A stretch of DNA of 64,000 nt from Henriciella sp. AS95 (lineage in GTDB: Bacteria > Pseudomonadota > Alphaproteobacteria > Caulobacterales > Hyphomonadaceae), in the NCBI RefSeq assembly GCF_038900055.1, contig NZ_JBBMQM010000001.1:1798001-1862000 (forward strand). Reading direction: 5' to 3'. The notes beneath the pieces are model-generated. The model was given only the letters and a program-made list of their open reading frames with translations, was not told where the DNA came from and did no database searches. Positions 42,522 through 51,782 of the stretch are shown piece after piece; the stretch's first letter is position 1, and every line of letters starts with the position of its first letter. The translations under genes were made by a program, and so were the position numbers.

Positions 42522-43567
42522 GCATTTCGCGAATTGCCCGATTGAATGCGCCGGGTGAAGTGCGCGCAGTCGCTTTCGATTCCGAAGACCGCGCCGTGTC
42601 GACTTTTATCGAGCGCTGGGATGGTCAGGGGCAGCCTGCTTCGCTCGGCCAAACGATGACTGGGCGGCTTCGAAAGGTTTCGCCATCCGATGGCGGCGGT
42701 TTTTTTGAGCTTGCCAGCGGCGAAGACGTATTTGTGCGCGGCGCCATTCCGGACGGCCTTACACTGGGGGCTGAGACCTGTCTTTTGATCGTCGCGGAAC
42801 AGCGTCACGAAAAACTGGCGCGAGCTCGGGTGGTAGAGTCGACTGATCCGAGCCAGCCAGGCTTTGAGCGCTGGCGTACCTCTCTGCCAGGTAACACGAC
42901 CGACGACGTGGATGAGTCGCCTGAGGCTGCGGATGATGTCGAACGCGTCTTTGATGAGGTACTTTCACCCACGGTCGGATTGCCTGGCGGCGGGGCGCTT
43001 CATATCGATCGAACGTCTGCTTTGACGGCGATTGATGTTGATAGCGCAGGCAGGACCGGCAGGGGCAGCGCGGGAGCCCGAGCCTATTCTATCAATCGCG
43101 AGGCGGTCGCAGAATCAGCGAGACACATAGCATTGCGGCGCTTGGGGGGGCTGATCGTCATCGACTGCGTCGCCCCAATTAATCGAGACGCGGGCGAGAA
43201 ACTGCAGGCAGACTTCCTGGCCGGCTACAAGGCGTGTTCGAACGATGCAATCGATGCGCTACGACCCTCCAAATATGGATTGCTTGAAGCCAAGGTCGCC
43301 TGGGGAAGGACGCCGCTCAGTGATCTGATGCTGGACAGCACAGGAGCGCAAACACCAGAAACGGAATTGCTGGCTGTGCTGCGCGCGTTACAGCGCGAAG
43401 CTGCCGCAGATCGCACAAGCTTTTTCAGTCTCGCGCTGTCTAAGGCGGCCATGGGGGCCTATAAACTTCGCAAAGCCGAATGTGACACGATCCTGAAGAA
43501 TGGATTTTCGGGTCGCGTGACAATTTCAGATGAGATGAGCGAGACAAGCAAGGTGGTCCGCACATGA
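42518..43567 (+). CDS. Short RNase E/G family protein
   Basis: A 349-aa protein resembling the catalytic core of RNase E/G: an S1-like N-terminal part (TMTGRLRKVSPSDGGGFFEL, GEDVFVRGAI), then GGALHIDRTSALTAIDVDSA with the catalytic Asp, and HIALRRLGGLIVIDCVAP with the second Asp. It lacks the zinc-link Cys pair and the scaffold domain of full RNase E, so it is the short form usual upstream of yacG in Alphaproteobacteria. A role in rRNA or mRNA processing is inferred. Overlaps both neighbours by 4 nt. Confidence 0.85.
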   Translation: MSISRIARLNAPGEVRAVAFDSEDRAVSTFIERWDGQGQPASLGQTMTGRLRKVSPSDGGGFFELASGEDVFVRGAIPDGLTLGAETCLLIVAEQRHEKLARARVVESTDPSQPGFERWRTSLPGNTTDDVDESPEAADDVERVFDEVLSPTVGLPGGGALHIDRTSALTAIDVDSAGRTGRGSAGARAYSINREAVAESARHIALRRLGGLIVIDCVAPINRDAGEKLQADFLAGYKACSNDAIDALRPSKYGLLEAKVAWGRTPLSDLMLDSTGAQTPETELLAVLRALQREAAADRTSFFSLALSKAAMGAYKLRKAECDTILKNGFSGRVTISDEMSETSKVVRT

Positions 43568-43749
43568 GCAAAGCAAAATGCCCCGTCTGCGAAACCAGAA
43601 TGGTAGATCCGGAGTTTCGGCCGTTCTGCTCCAAACGATGCGCCGACGTTGATCTGTCGCGTTGGCTCAAGGGCGGTTACGCAATTCCGGGGCGGCCCGC
43701 TGACCAGGCCGAAGAGACGCCGAGCTACAAGGAAGAGCGCGACGAATGA
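43564..43749 (+). CDS. yacG: DNA gyrase inhibitor YacG (zinc-binding)
   Basis: A 61-aa protein with the YacG zinc knuckle CPVC...FCSKRCADVDLSRWLKGGYAIPG, in which four Cys bind zinc and the SKRC/DLxxW block is diagnostic. In E. coli YacG binds GyrB and inhibits gyrase. It is last in the ppx/gppA-rlmE-RNase E/G-yacG chain of ATGA-overlapping genes. Confidence 0.92.
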   Translation: MSKAKCPVCETRMVDPEFRPFCSKRCADVDLSRWLKGGYAIPGRPADQAEETPSYKEERDE

Positions 43750-43826
43750 GCAGGAGCGCGCCACGTGAGGGTGTGACAGCTGCGGAACCAGAAGCTTCTG
43801 AAATCATTGAGTTTGTCTCAATTTGA
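43746..43826 (+). CDS. Possible 26-aa micro-ORF overlapping yacG stop
   Basis: The yacG stop overlaps a new ATG in the same ATGA arrangement used by the three preceding genes. The frame encodes 26 residues (MSRSAPREGVTAAEPEASEI then IEFVSI). It is too short to assign, and ATGA overlaps also occur by chance. Confidence 0.2.
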   Translation: MSRSAPREGVTAAEPEASEIIEFVSI

Positions 43827-43838
43827 AGGACCGATCGG

Positions 43839-44249
43839 ATGAAACTGTTGTTCTCGACTATCGCCCTCGGATGTATCGTGGCCTGCACCGGCCCAATTCC
43901 TGGAGAGGTCACAGAAGACACTGTCCAGACGGCAGATGGCGAAACGTATCAGCGCATAACCTTCGAAGACCGCGAAGCGACCGAAGCAGAAACCAGTGCC
44001 TGTGAGGCGGTGGGCGGCGAAGTTAAGCAAGCCGGTTTGCTGGGCGCGGAGCACTGCATTCAGGCGCTGCCAGACGACGGGATGGTCTGTTCTGACAGTT
44101 CAGACTGCGTCGGCCGCTGCATGATATCCGGCGAGTCGGTCGAGCCGGGTACGGAAACGACCGGACAATGCGCGGCGACAGACAATCCGTTCGGCTGTTT
44201 CCAACTGGTCAAAGATGGCCGCGCTGACGGTATGCTCTGTGTAGACTAG
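43839..44249 (+). CDS. Cys-rich putative lipoprotein
   Basis: A 136-aa exported protein: signal peptide with a lipobox-like cleavage region (LFSTIALGCIVACTGP), an acidic Thr-rich stretch, then a Cys-rich C-terminal domain (ACEAVGGEVKQAGLLGAEHC, VCSDSSDCVGRC, GQCAATDNPFGC, GMLCVD). The even Cys spacing suggests disulfides in the periplasm. I do not recognise a named family. AAGGA lies 9 nt before the start. Confidence 0.7.
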   Translation: MKLLFSTIALGCIVACTGPIPGEVTEDTVQTADGETYQRITFEDREATEAETSACEAVGGEVKQAGLLGAEHCIQALPDDGMVCSDSSDCVGRCMISGESVEPGTETTGQCAATDNPFGCFQLVKDGRADGMLCVD

Positions 44250-44316
44250 GCGCGGTGGCTTCATCTGAAACTTCAAGAAAAAGGGGCTTTTCGAACCGCC
44301 GCGACTCCCTTATTAG

Positions 44317-45792
<1,476 letters not shown>

Positions 45793-45820
45793 GCCCGCAT
45801 CAGCTGAAGGCGACACTGAA

Positions 45821-46285
45821 ATGAAAAGCGCATACGCCGGCCTTTGTCTGGCCGCCATCACGTCAACCATGTTCGCGGGAGCGGCGGTCGCGCAGGGCGA
45901 TGGTGATTTCTGGACGGGCAAGTGGACTGACCAGACGTTCGAAACGCGGACGATGCCGGACGGATCTGAGACCCAGCGGGAAACGAGTGTCGGCTCTGTC
46001 TGTATCGATGCGGGCAACGATATGGTCTCGTCAATCGAAGACACCTTCCTCAAAGTGTATTCCGACCGTCAGTGCACGATCTCCGATCTGACATTCGAAG
46101 CCGCAACGGAAAACCTGACCGCTATGAACGGGCAATTGACGTGCGGGCCACTCACCGGAACGCTCGTGGTCAAGTATTCCAATGTGCTGGTCAATGTATC
46201 GAGCCTCTTCACGATCGATACCGGCAGTGGCGAAATGACAGTGCACACGCGGTCCAGATGGGTGCGTACGGGAGACCCTTGCTGA
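45821..46285 (+). CDS. Hypothetical secreted protein
   Basis: A 154-aa protein with a signal peptide (LAAITSTMFAGAAVAQG) and a beta-rich body: DFWTGKWTDQTFETRTMPDG, VCIDAGNDMVSSIEDTF, NGQLTCGPLTGTLVVKYSNV. Three or four Cys may form disulfides. GAAGG lies upstream. It follows guaB after 28 nt. I recognise no family and infer only a periplasmic location. Confidence 0.65.
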   Translation: MKSAYAGLCLAAITSTMFAGAAVAQGDGDFWTGKWTDQTFETRTMPDGSETQRETSVGSVCIDAGNDMVSSIEDTFLKVYSDRQCTISDLTFEAATENLTAMNGQLTCGPLTGTLVVKYSNVLVNVSSLFTIDTGSGEMTVHTRSRWVRTGDPC

Positions 46286-46362
46286 ACCGACATTGATGCC
46301 TGCCTGACCCGATTTGACCTTTCGCCGCGCCTCTTCTGATAGGCAGCGACAAGGCGGAAGTC

Positions 46363-46917
46363 ATGGAACATCACGTTTTTGCCCGTTCACAAATCGGACC
46401 GAAAATGAAGGTTGGTATGGAGGGCGACCGCGTGACTGTGAGGGTTGGCAAGTCGACGAAGACGATCGCGCTGACGGATGTGACGGGCGTGCGCTGGCAT
46501 CGCACGACATCGCTGAACAGAACCGATTTTGGCCTTGTGGTGCAGGGCGCACGGCGCAAACTTGTTGTCAGCTCATCTGATGTCGTTCCGGACGAGGACC
46601 AGACCCAATTTCGCGCAGCAGTGTCAGGCGTCCTGTGGAAGCTGGCCGAAGTGCGACCCGAGCTGCAAGTGCGCTACGGGACCAGCGTCGCGACCAGTCT
46701 GGCGATGTTTTTGATCATGGGCGTTCCAGCATTTTTCGTTTTGCTATTCGGCATACTGGTTCTGCCTGAACCAGGTGGGCCGTTCTATGCGATCGGCGCG
46801 CTGGTCATTGGCGCGCCGGCAGCCCTGTTAGCCTGGGGGTGTCGTCCCTGGCAGACGCCGGACCGGTACGGATTGGTGGAACTGGCTGATGCTATCTGGC
46901 GGGCACGACCGAGTTGA
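46363..46917 (+). CDS. Hypothetical protein with C-terminal membrane segments
   Basis: A 184-aa protein: residues 1-100 are soluble and beta-rich with basic residues (VTVRVGKSTKTIALTDVTGV, NRTDFGLVVQGARRKLVVSS), resembling a PH-like or photosystem-assembly-type membrane-associated domain. Two TM helices follow (LAMFLIMGVPAFFVLLFGIL, FYAIGALVIGAPAALLAWGC). No specific family is recognised. It ends 12 nt before the stop of the convergent pseudogene. Confidence 0.6.
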   Translation: MEHHVFARSQIGPKMKVGMEGDRVTVRVGKSTKTIALTDVTGVRWHRTTSLNRTDFGLVVQGARRKLVVSSSDVVPDEDQTQFRAAVSGVLWKLAEVRPELQVRYGTSVATSLAMFLIMGVPAFFVLLFGILVLPEPGGPFYAIGALVIGAPAALLAWGCRPWQTPDRYGLVELADAIWRARPS

Positions 46918-46929
46918 AGCCCAAGAACT

Positions 46930-47364
46930 TCACTTGCGCGCGAAAGCGGACCCTTCCAAAAACGCCCGGCTCCAGACCGGTGCGTTGCTGACGGGCGGGC
47001 GCGTTCCGCCTTTCAGAATGGCGCGAATATAGGGATAGAAGGCAAGGAAGGTCAGCGCCATGGCAATCGCGCTGATCACTCTCTCATCGATGGGGAAGGT
47101 CATGGAGCTGGCTGTGGCTCTCGCCACATGGGCGCCATGGGTGGAGTAGAAGCCGTGATTGGCGAGATTTGAGTTTTCCGGATAGACTGGCAAGCCTGCC
47201 TTGTCTGCAGCCGCCAGAACAGGGGGAAACATGGCCTTGCCGAGGCCTTTGCCGCGCACGGCCTGGCATGTGCCGATGGTGAATAGATAGACGTGCGGCT
47301 CTTTCGGGTGGTGCTTTTCTATGGCTTCGCCAGTGGCCATGCCGCGCTCACTGCGCCTATACAT
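46930..47364 (-). pseudogene. Fused remnant of a duplicated GNAT gene and membrane-protein gene
   Basis: The first half (HHPKEPHVYLFTIGTCQAVR, ENSNLANHGFYSTHG) matches the C-terminal part of the GNAT protein at 48307-48915. The second half (FPIDERVISAIAMALTFLAF, YPYIRAILKGGTRP) matches the start of the membrane protein at 47675-48310. DNA similarity to 48204-48600 is high. Relative to the intact copy, 50 bp are missing between two CCATGGG repeats; this joins the two frames. The GNAT N-terminus and most of the membrane protein are lost, so this copy is presumably non-functional. Confidence 0.78.
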
Positions 47365-47384
47365 CCGGCTTTGAAGGAGAGACC

Positions 47385-47702
47385 ATGGCTAAATGCCCCA
47401 CAGGACCTCTTAGACCCGAGAATATGCGCTCGCTAGCGGTGCTAAAGGCCGCTCGTGAGAGAGAAAGAGCTCGCCGGGAAGCGCTCAACCCGAAGCCTGA
47501 GCCTGTCGTCCTGGATATTGCCTTGCCGGACCGGATTAGGCTTGGCCAGCTTGCTGCCCTGATGGGCGCGCGGGTGGCCGATGTGGTCAAGGCCTTGATC
47601 CGGCGCGGCGAGTTCCTTCGGGCGCATGATGAGATCGACTACGAGACTGCAGAGAGCATTGTCGAAGAGTTCGGTCACAAGCCGCGACGAGCAGAATCCT
47701 GA
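47385..47702 (+). CDS. Free-standing IF-2 N-terminal-type domain protein
   Basis: A 105-aa protein. Its C-terminal half (IALPDRIRLGQLAALMGARV, ADVVKALIRRGEFLRAHDEI, DYETAESIVEEFGHKPRR) matches the IF2_N domain of translation initiation factor IF-2, which normally lies ahead of the G domain. The N-terminal half is basic (KAARERERARREALNPK). An AAGGAG ribosome site stands 7 nt upstream of the ATG, so it looks like a functional small gene, not an infB fragment by chance. It lies between the two copies of the GNAT/membrane duplication and overlaps the membrane gene by 28 nt, convergent. Confidence 0.68.
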   Translation: MAKCPTGPLRPENMRSLAVLKAARERERARREALNPKPEPVVLDIALPDRIRLGQLAALMGARVADVVKALIRRGEFLRAHDEIDYETAESIVEEFGHKPRRAES

Positions 47703-48310
47703 CGGTGCCAGCTCTTCTCGCTTGAGGTGCGTGATGACCGCCTGACCAGTACGAAGCCAACGAATGCTAGACACGCTATGCCGACGGCGGCGGGGAAGAG
47801 GGCTGTTGTCCAGGAATAGTGCTCCAGGGCGAGGATGACGAAGCCGTTGCGGATGGCGCCGATGGTGAAGAAGAGCGCGTTTTCTTCGTGTGGAAGCGCC
47901 CACGCCTTGCGGATCGACGGGCCGAAGCCGAGGAGGTCGACGCTGGTCAGGATGAGCACGGCGGAGAGCGGGTCCGAAGTTAGCCACCAGAGGGGCAGGG
48001 CCGTCGCGGCAAGGATCAGGAATACCCAGTCCATACGGATGATCGAGGTGTCGGCCGCCTTCGACAGGGCGAGCAGGGCAACGCCGCCGGTGATGAGCCC
48101 AGAGAGCGCGATCGGCCAGGCGCCGACGCCGGCGCCGCCCGCCAGCTGTGCGATGGCGACAGTGAACGTAACCGCCGCCCAGATGAACCACGAGAAGACG
48201 TGCGGGCGCGTTCTGCCTTTCAGAATGGCGCGTATATAGGGATAGAAAGCGAGAAAGGTCAGCGCCGCAGCAATGGCGCTGAACACTCTCTCATCGATGA
48301 GGAAGGTCAT
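47675..48310 (-). CDS. Hypothetical multi-pass membrane protein
   Basis: A 211-aa protein with about seven hydrophobic helices (for example VFSAIAAALTFLAFYPYIRA, VAIAQLAGGAGVGAWPIALS, VFLILAATALPLWWLTSDPL, ALFPAAVGIACLAFVGFVLV) and short polar loops with conserved-looking GRTRPHVFSWFIWA and SVDLLGFGPSIRKAW. The ATG overlaps the GNAT stop by 4 nt. The helix pattern recalls PQ-loop/SWEET-like proteins, but I cannot assign it. A truncated paralogue is fused in the pseudogene at 46930. Confidence 0.7.
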   Translation of the reverse strand: MTFLIDERVFSAIAAALTFLAFYPYIRAILKGRTRPHVFSWFIWAAVTFTVAIAQLAGGAGVGAWPIALSGLITGGVALLALSKAADTSIIRMDWVFLILAATALPLWWLTSDPLSAVLILTSVDLLGFGPSIRKAWALPHEENALFFTIGAIRNGFVILALEHYSWTTALFPAAVGIACLAFVGFVLVRRSSRTSSEKSWHRQDSARRGL

Positions 48311-48915
48311 GAGGCAGGTTGCGGCGCCCGCCACATCGGCGCCATGGGGGGCCCGTCGGGGCCGACGGCGAATTCGTTGATCTTCTCAAAGCCATGGGCG
48401 GCGTAGAAGCCGTGATTGGCCGGGTTGGAGTTTTCCAGATAGGCGGGCAGGCCCGCGCGGTCGCAGGCCTCCAGCATCGGGCGCATCAGCGCCTTACCCA
48501 CACCCTTGCCGCGGGCCGCGGCCGTCGTGCCGATGGAGAAGAGGTACATGTGCGGCTCAGCCGGGTGGTGCTGTTCCATGAGGTCCGCGAGGTGAAGCGC
48601 GCGCTTCATCGCGCCTTTCGAGCCGTGGCGCAGCTGGCCGATGGCGAAGACGATCTGCGGCCAGAGGCCGAATGTCGGGGCGGAGCCGGGCGGCAGCCAC
48701 ATGGTCGCGCCCTTGTCCTCGATGAGGAAGCTCTCACCCACTGGCACATAGACATGGTGGGCGAGCGCCATCATCGCGGCGCGCACGCCTTCGGCCGTGC
48801 CGAAGAGGTAGCGGTTGACCGGATCGTCCCGAAACGCTTCTGCAGTTATCTCGCCAACGTCTCGCCAGTCGCCTCTGCCGGCGCGGCGCATGTGCGATGG
48901 CAGCTGGATTTTCAT
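48307..48915 (-). CDS. GNAT-family N-acetyltransferase
   Basis: A 202-aa GNAT. The acetyl-CoA loop is YLFSIGTTAAARGKGVGKAL (RGKGVGKA corresponds to the Q/RxxGxG/A motif), followed by GLPAYLENSNPANHGFYAAH and the Phe/Glu C-terminal strand. The N-terminal part (EITAEAFRDDPVNRYLFG) is typical of acetyltransferases acting on small amines or peptides; the substrate is unknown. It is co-translated with the membrane protein (4-nt overlap) and has a decayed copy downstream. Confidence 0.85.
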   Translation of the reverse strand: MKIQLPSHMRRAGRGDWRDVGEITAEAFRDDPVNRYLFGTAEGVRAAMMALAHHVYVPVGESFLIEDKGATMWLPPGSAPTFGLWPQIVFAIGQLRHGSKGAMKRALHLADLMEQHHPAEPHMYLFSIGTTAAARGKGVGKALMRPMLEACDRAGLPAYLENSNPANHGFYAAHGFEKINEFAVGPDGPPMAPMWRAPQPAS

Positions 48916-48992
48916 GCGATGTGCGCCCCCCGGTTTCCTCAGCTGTGATTGGACGCTAACACGACGCTTTCAGCAAGAGAGACATTTCGAAC

Positions 48993-50297
48993 ATGCGCGA
49001 TGGCGGAAGAATAGCAGCAGCAATCGACGTCCTGACGGATGTTCTCAACCGGCATCAACCGGTGAAGTCGGCGGCGCGCGACTGGGGCAAGCGGGCGCGG
49101 TATGCCGGGTCTAAGGACCGGGCCTTCGTGTCGGGCCTGGTGCTCGACGCGCTGCGCAAGAAGAATTCCATCGCGCATGCCATGGGCTCTGATGAGCCAC
49201 GCGCGCTGATCCTTGGCGCACTGGCGCATGCCTGGGGCTGGGATATCATGAAGATCGACAGTGCCATGGATGAGGACCATGCGCCGTCGAAACTCACCCT
49301 CGATGAACGCGAGCGCCTCGTCATGGCGCCGGATGTGATGGCGGAGCCATGGGTGTCCGGCGATTATCCGGAGTGGATGGAACCCATGATGGACCGCGTC
49401 TTCGGTGAGGAAAAAGTGATTGAAGCGCAGGCCATGGCGGTGCGCGCCGATGTCGATATCCGGGTCAATACTTTGAAAGTTGATGCTGAGAAAGCTGGCG
49501 GGCCGATGCGGTCTGCCGATGCCCAGACCTCAACGCTCCTCAAAAACGCTTTCCATATCCCAGCACGAGATCCTTCTCAGCGTGAAACGTCGCTGGAGAG
49601 CATTCCGGCTTATTCGAAAGGTTGGGTCGAAGTGCAGGATGCGGGCTCGCAGATCGCAGCGGCTGCGGCCAACGCAAAGCCTGGCGAGCAAGTGCTCGAC
49701 TATTGCGCAGGCGGGGGCGGTAAAACGCTCGCCATTGCCGCGATGATGGAAGGAAAAGGCCAAATTCACGCCTATGACATTGATGGTCGGCGGCTGTCTG
49801 CGCTTATCCCACGGCTGAAACGCTCCGGCGCTCACAACGTCCAGCTTGTGCATCCGCGCGAACCCGAAGCGCTTGAGGCGCTGAAAGGGCAAATGGATGT
49901 TGTCTTCGTTGATGCGCCGTGCACCGGAACAGGCACCTGGCGCAGGCGGCCTGATGCGAAATGGCGCCTTAAGGCCAAGCAGCTTGAAAAACGGACCGAA
50001 GAGCAGACCGAAATTCTTGAGGCGGCCTCAGCCTTTGTGAAACCGGGCGGCAAGCTGGTCTATGCCACCTGTTCCTTCCTGATCGAGGAGGATGAAGACC
50101 GGGTGGCGGACTTCCTCTCGCGTCATGATGGCTTTGAGCAGCTGAACGCCGCCGAGGAGGCGGTCGCGTCGGAGCTGCTGACCGATGAGGGCGCGGCCAC
50201 CGTAAAGGCAGGGTGCAAGGCGGGCACTTCGGTGCGCCTCACACCCCGCAGTGCAGGAACGGACGGGTTTTTCTTTGCGGTGATGCGGCGGCTCTGA
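48993..50297 (+). CDS. RsmB/NOP-family rRNA m5C methyltransferase
   Basis: A 434-aa RNA cytosine-5 methyltransferase. An N-terminal NusB-like region (IAAAIDVLTDVLNRHQPVKS) is followed by the Rossmann domain: VLDYCAGGGGKTLAIAAMM (SAM site), VFVDAPCTGTGTWRRRPDAK with the Cys of the PCT motif, and KLVYATCSFLIEEDEDRV with the catalytic Cys of TCS. The likely substrate is 16S rRNA C967 or an equivalent position. It is monocistronic and divergent from the GNAT gene. Confidence 0.9.
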   Translation: MRDGGRIAAAIDVLTDVLNRHQPVKSAARDWGKRARYAGSKDRAFVSGLVLDALRKKNSIAHAMGSDEPRALILGALAHAWGWDIMKIDSAMDEDHAPSKLTLDERERLVMAPDVMAEPWVSGDYPEWMEPMMDRVFGEEKVIEAQAMAVRADVDIRVNTLKVDAEKAGGPMRSADAQTSTLLKNAFHIPARDPSQRETSLESIPAYSKGWVEVQDAGSQIAAAAANAKPGEQVLDYCAGGGGKTLAIAAMMEGKGQIHAYDIDGRRLSALIPRLKRSGAHNVQLVHPREPEALEALKGQMDVVFVDAPCTGTGTWRRRPDAKWRLKAKQLEKRTEEQTEILEAASAFVKPGGKLVYATCSFLIEEDEDRVADFLSRHDGFEQLNAAEEAVASELLTDEGAATVKAGCKAGTSVRLTPRSAGTDGFFFAVMRRL

Positions 50298-50432
50298 CCG
50301 AAGCGGGTTTGGCACCGCCCCTTCGAGCAGCGTTTCATGCGCTGGGTAACGGGACGATGCGAGGAGCTCTTTTACGACACTCCTGGCCGAGATTCGACTG
50401 GTACGGATGGTTCCGGCATTGATGGACGAGGC

Positions 50433-51464
50433 CTAGCGTGCTGCTGCCGGACTCGCCTTTGATGGGATTTCCGAAGTGGCATTGCGTTTTTGCTGGCCGG
50501 TAATGAAGCGGAACTCGCTGCCTCTAAGCCGACGTGCGAATTTGGCGCCTGCATAAATGTTGTTTTGCCACGTTACCGTCGCGCGCAACCACTTGTCTTG
50601 CACTTTGAATTCGAGCCGGCTTTCACCTTCCAGATCATTGTCGTGCCTGAGCTTCATCCCGCTATTGCTAATGTCTACGATCGTAAGAATAGCGGTTCGC
50701 CCGCTCATCCGGACGGGCACGGGCTTATGGCATACCTGGCGCGCCCGACGCCTCTTGGTGCCGGATTTCTTCCGGCTGTGAAACACCAATCGCGCAATCC
50801 AGGCTAGACACAACAAGCAACCGATCAGGGCGGCATTCGCCAGCGTGTAATCGAAAATACTCCGACCTTCTTGAACGGGGCCTCGTTGCAGATTGGATTG
50901 GTCGGTGTGCGAGGAAGTTTCGGCTCCTACCGTCTTGTTTCTTCTATGTATCAGCGGCTGGGGTGAGGCGGCGGTCGTATGACCGGTTCCCACAGGCAGA
51001 CTGCTTCGCGGCGGCCGTTCCAACACCTCAACCGAGTTTTTCAGGCTGCAGCCCTCGCGCCGCATCAGTTCGGCGAGGCCGGAGCCGACTTCTGGCGGCA
51101 CGGTCGCATTCGCGCGAATCCCCGCGACCTTCGCATCACCGAAATCATAATAACCGATCGCCGTTGACAGGTTCTCGATGAAGGTGGAGGTGCGCGCATA
51201 TTCCTGCGCCAGCTCGGCTTGAGCTGCATCTCCGTACATTTCCGCCAGCGAGACGCTCTCGAGCGCAGCGCCCAGCGCCTGGTATTCTGTCGCCGACATG
51301 TGTTCTGGCGGACTGGCCTGGATGGCGCGGACCGTCGACAAGGTCGCCAGAAGCGGTGAGTACGCTTCGCAGGCATCCAGCTCATTCTGCATCTCGGATG
51401 CTGCCGCCAGCGGGCTGAACGCCGCAGCGAGGCACATCGCAGAAAGTGAAGGCATGCAATTCAT
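50433..51464 (-). CDS. PilZ-domain membrane protein with periplasmic N-terminal domain
   Basis: About 343 aa: a signal peptide (MCLAAAFSPLAAASEM), a Cys-containing periplasmic region to about residue 195, one TM helix (LANAALIGCLLCLAWIARLV) and a cytoplasmic PilZ domain. The PilZ c-di-GMP motifs are both present, RRRAR (RxxxR) and DISNSG (D/NxSxxG). It should couple c-di-GMP to something in the periplasm. The start is uncertain (ATG 51464 or GTG 51488); neither has a clear ribosome site. The 294 nt upstream, to guaA, contain an open frame of 97 codons that I do not consider supported. Confidence 0.78.
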   Translation of the reverse strand: MNCMPSLSAMCLAAAFSPLAAASEMQNELDACEAYSPLLATLSTVRAIQASPPEHMSATEYQALGAALESVSLAEMYGDAAQAELAQEYARTSTFIENLSTAIGYYDFGDAKVAGIRANATVPPEVGSGLAELMRREGCSLKNSVEVLERPPRSSLPVGTGHTTAASPQPLIHRRNKTVGAETSSHTDQSNLQRGPVQEGRSIFDYTLANAALIGCLLCLAWIARLVFHSRKKSGTKRRRARQVCHKPVPVRMSGRTAILTIVDISNSGMKLRHDNDLEGESRLEFKVQDKWLRATVTWQNNIYAGAKFARRLRGSEFRFITGQQKRNATSEIPSKASPAAAR

Positions 51465-51782
51465 GAAGGGGATACTCGGGTGTCTCACAAAAAAAGAAGA
51501 GGCCAGTTCAGCACTTGTTCCTCAGAAGACGGTTTGAATGCATTAACGGATCCTGCCTTTGTGTTAAGAAAACTGGTGAGCTTTTACCGACGACTGCTAT
51601 TTTTCGCTCCTGATTCCAGGAATGCATGGCTGGCGCAGCGCCGCGCGGTGACCGTCCGCGGCGCAGCAGGCGGCGTATTCTCGGCGAGGGTCAAAGCAAG
51701 ATCGGTGGGTAGGGCACCGTTCGCGGCGTTTTCAGCGAGCGCGGCTCTTCCAGCATTGGCCAATAGCGGCTAGGAGGCTGCC

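Noticed and set aside
51480..51773. 97-codon frame just upstream of guaA
   Set aside because: No ribosome site, no recognisable family, and composition unlike the neighbouring genes; more likely guaA leader DNA.
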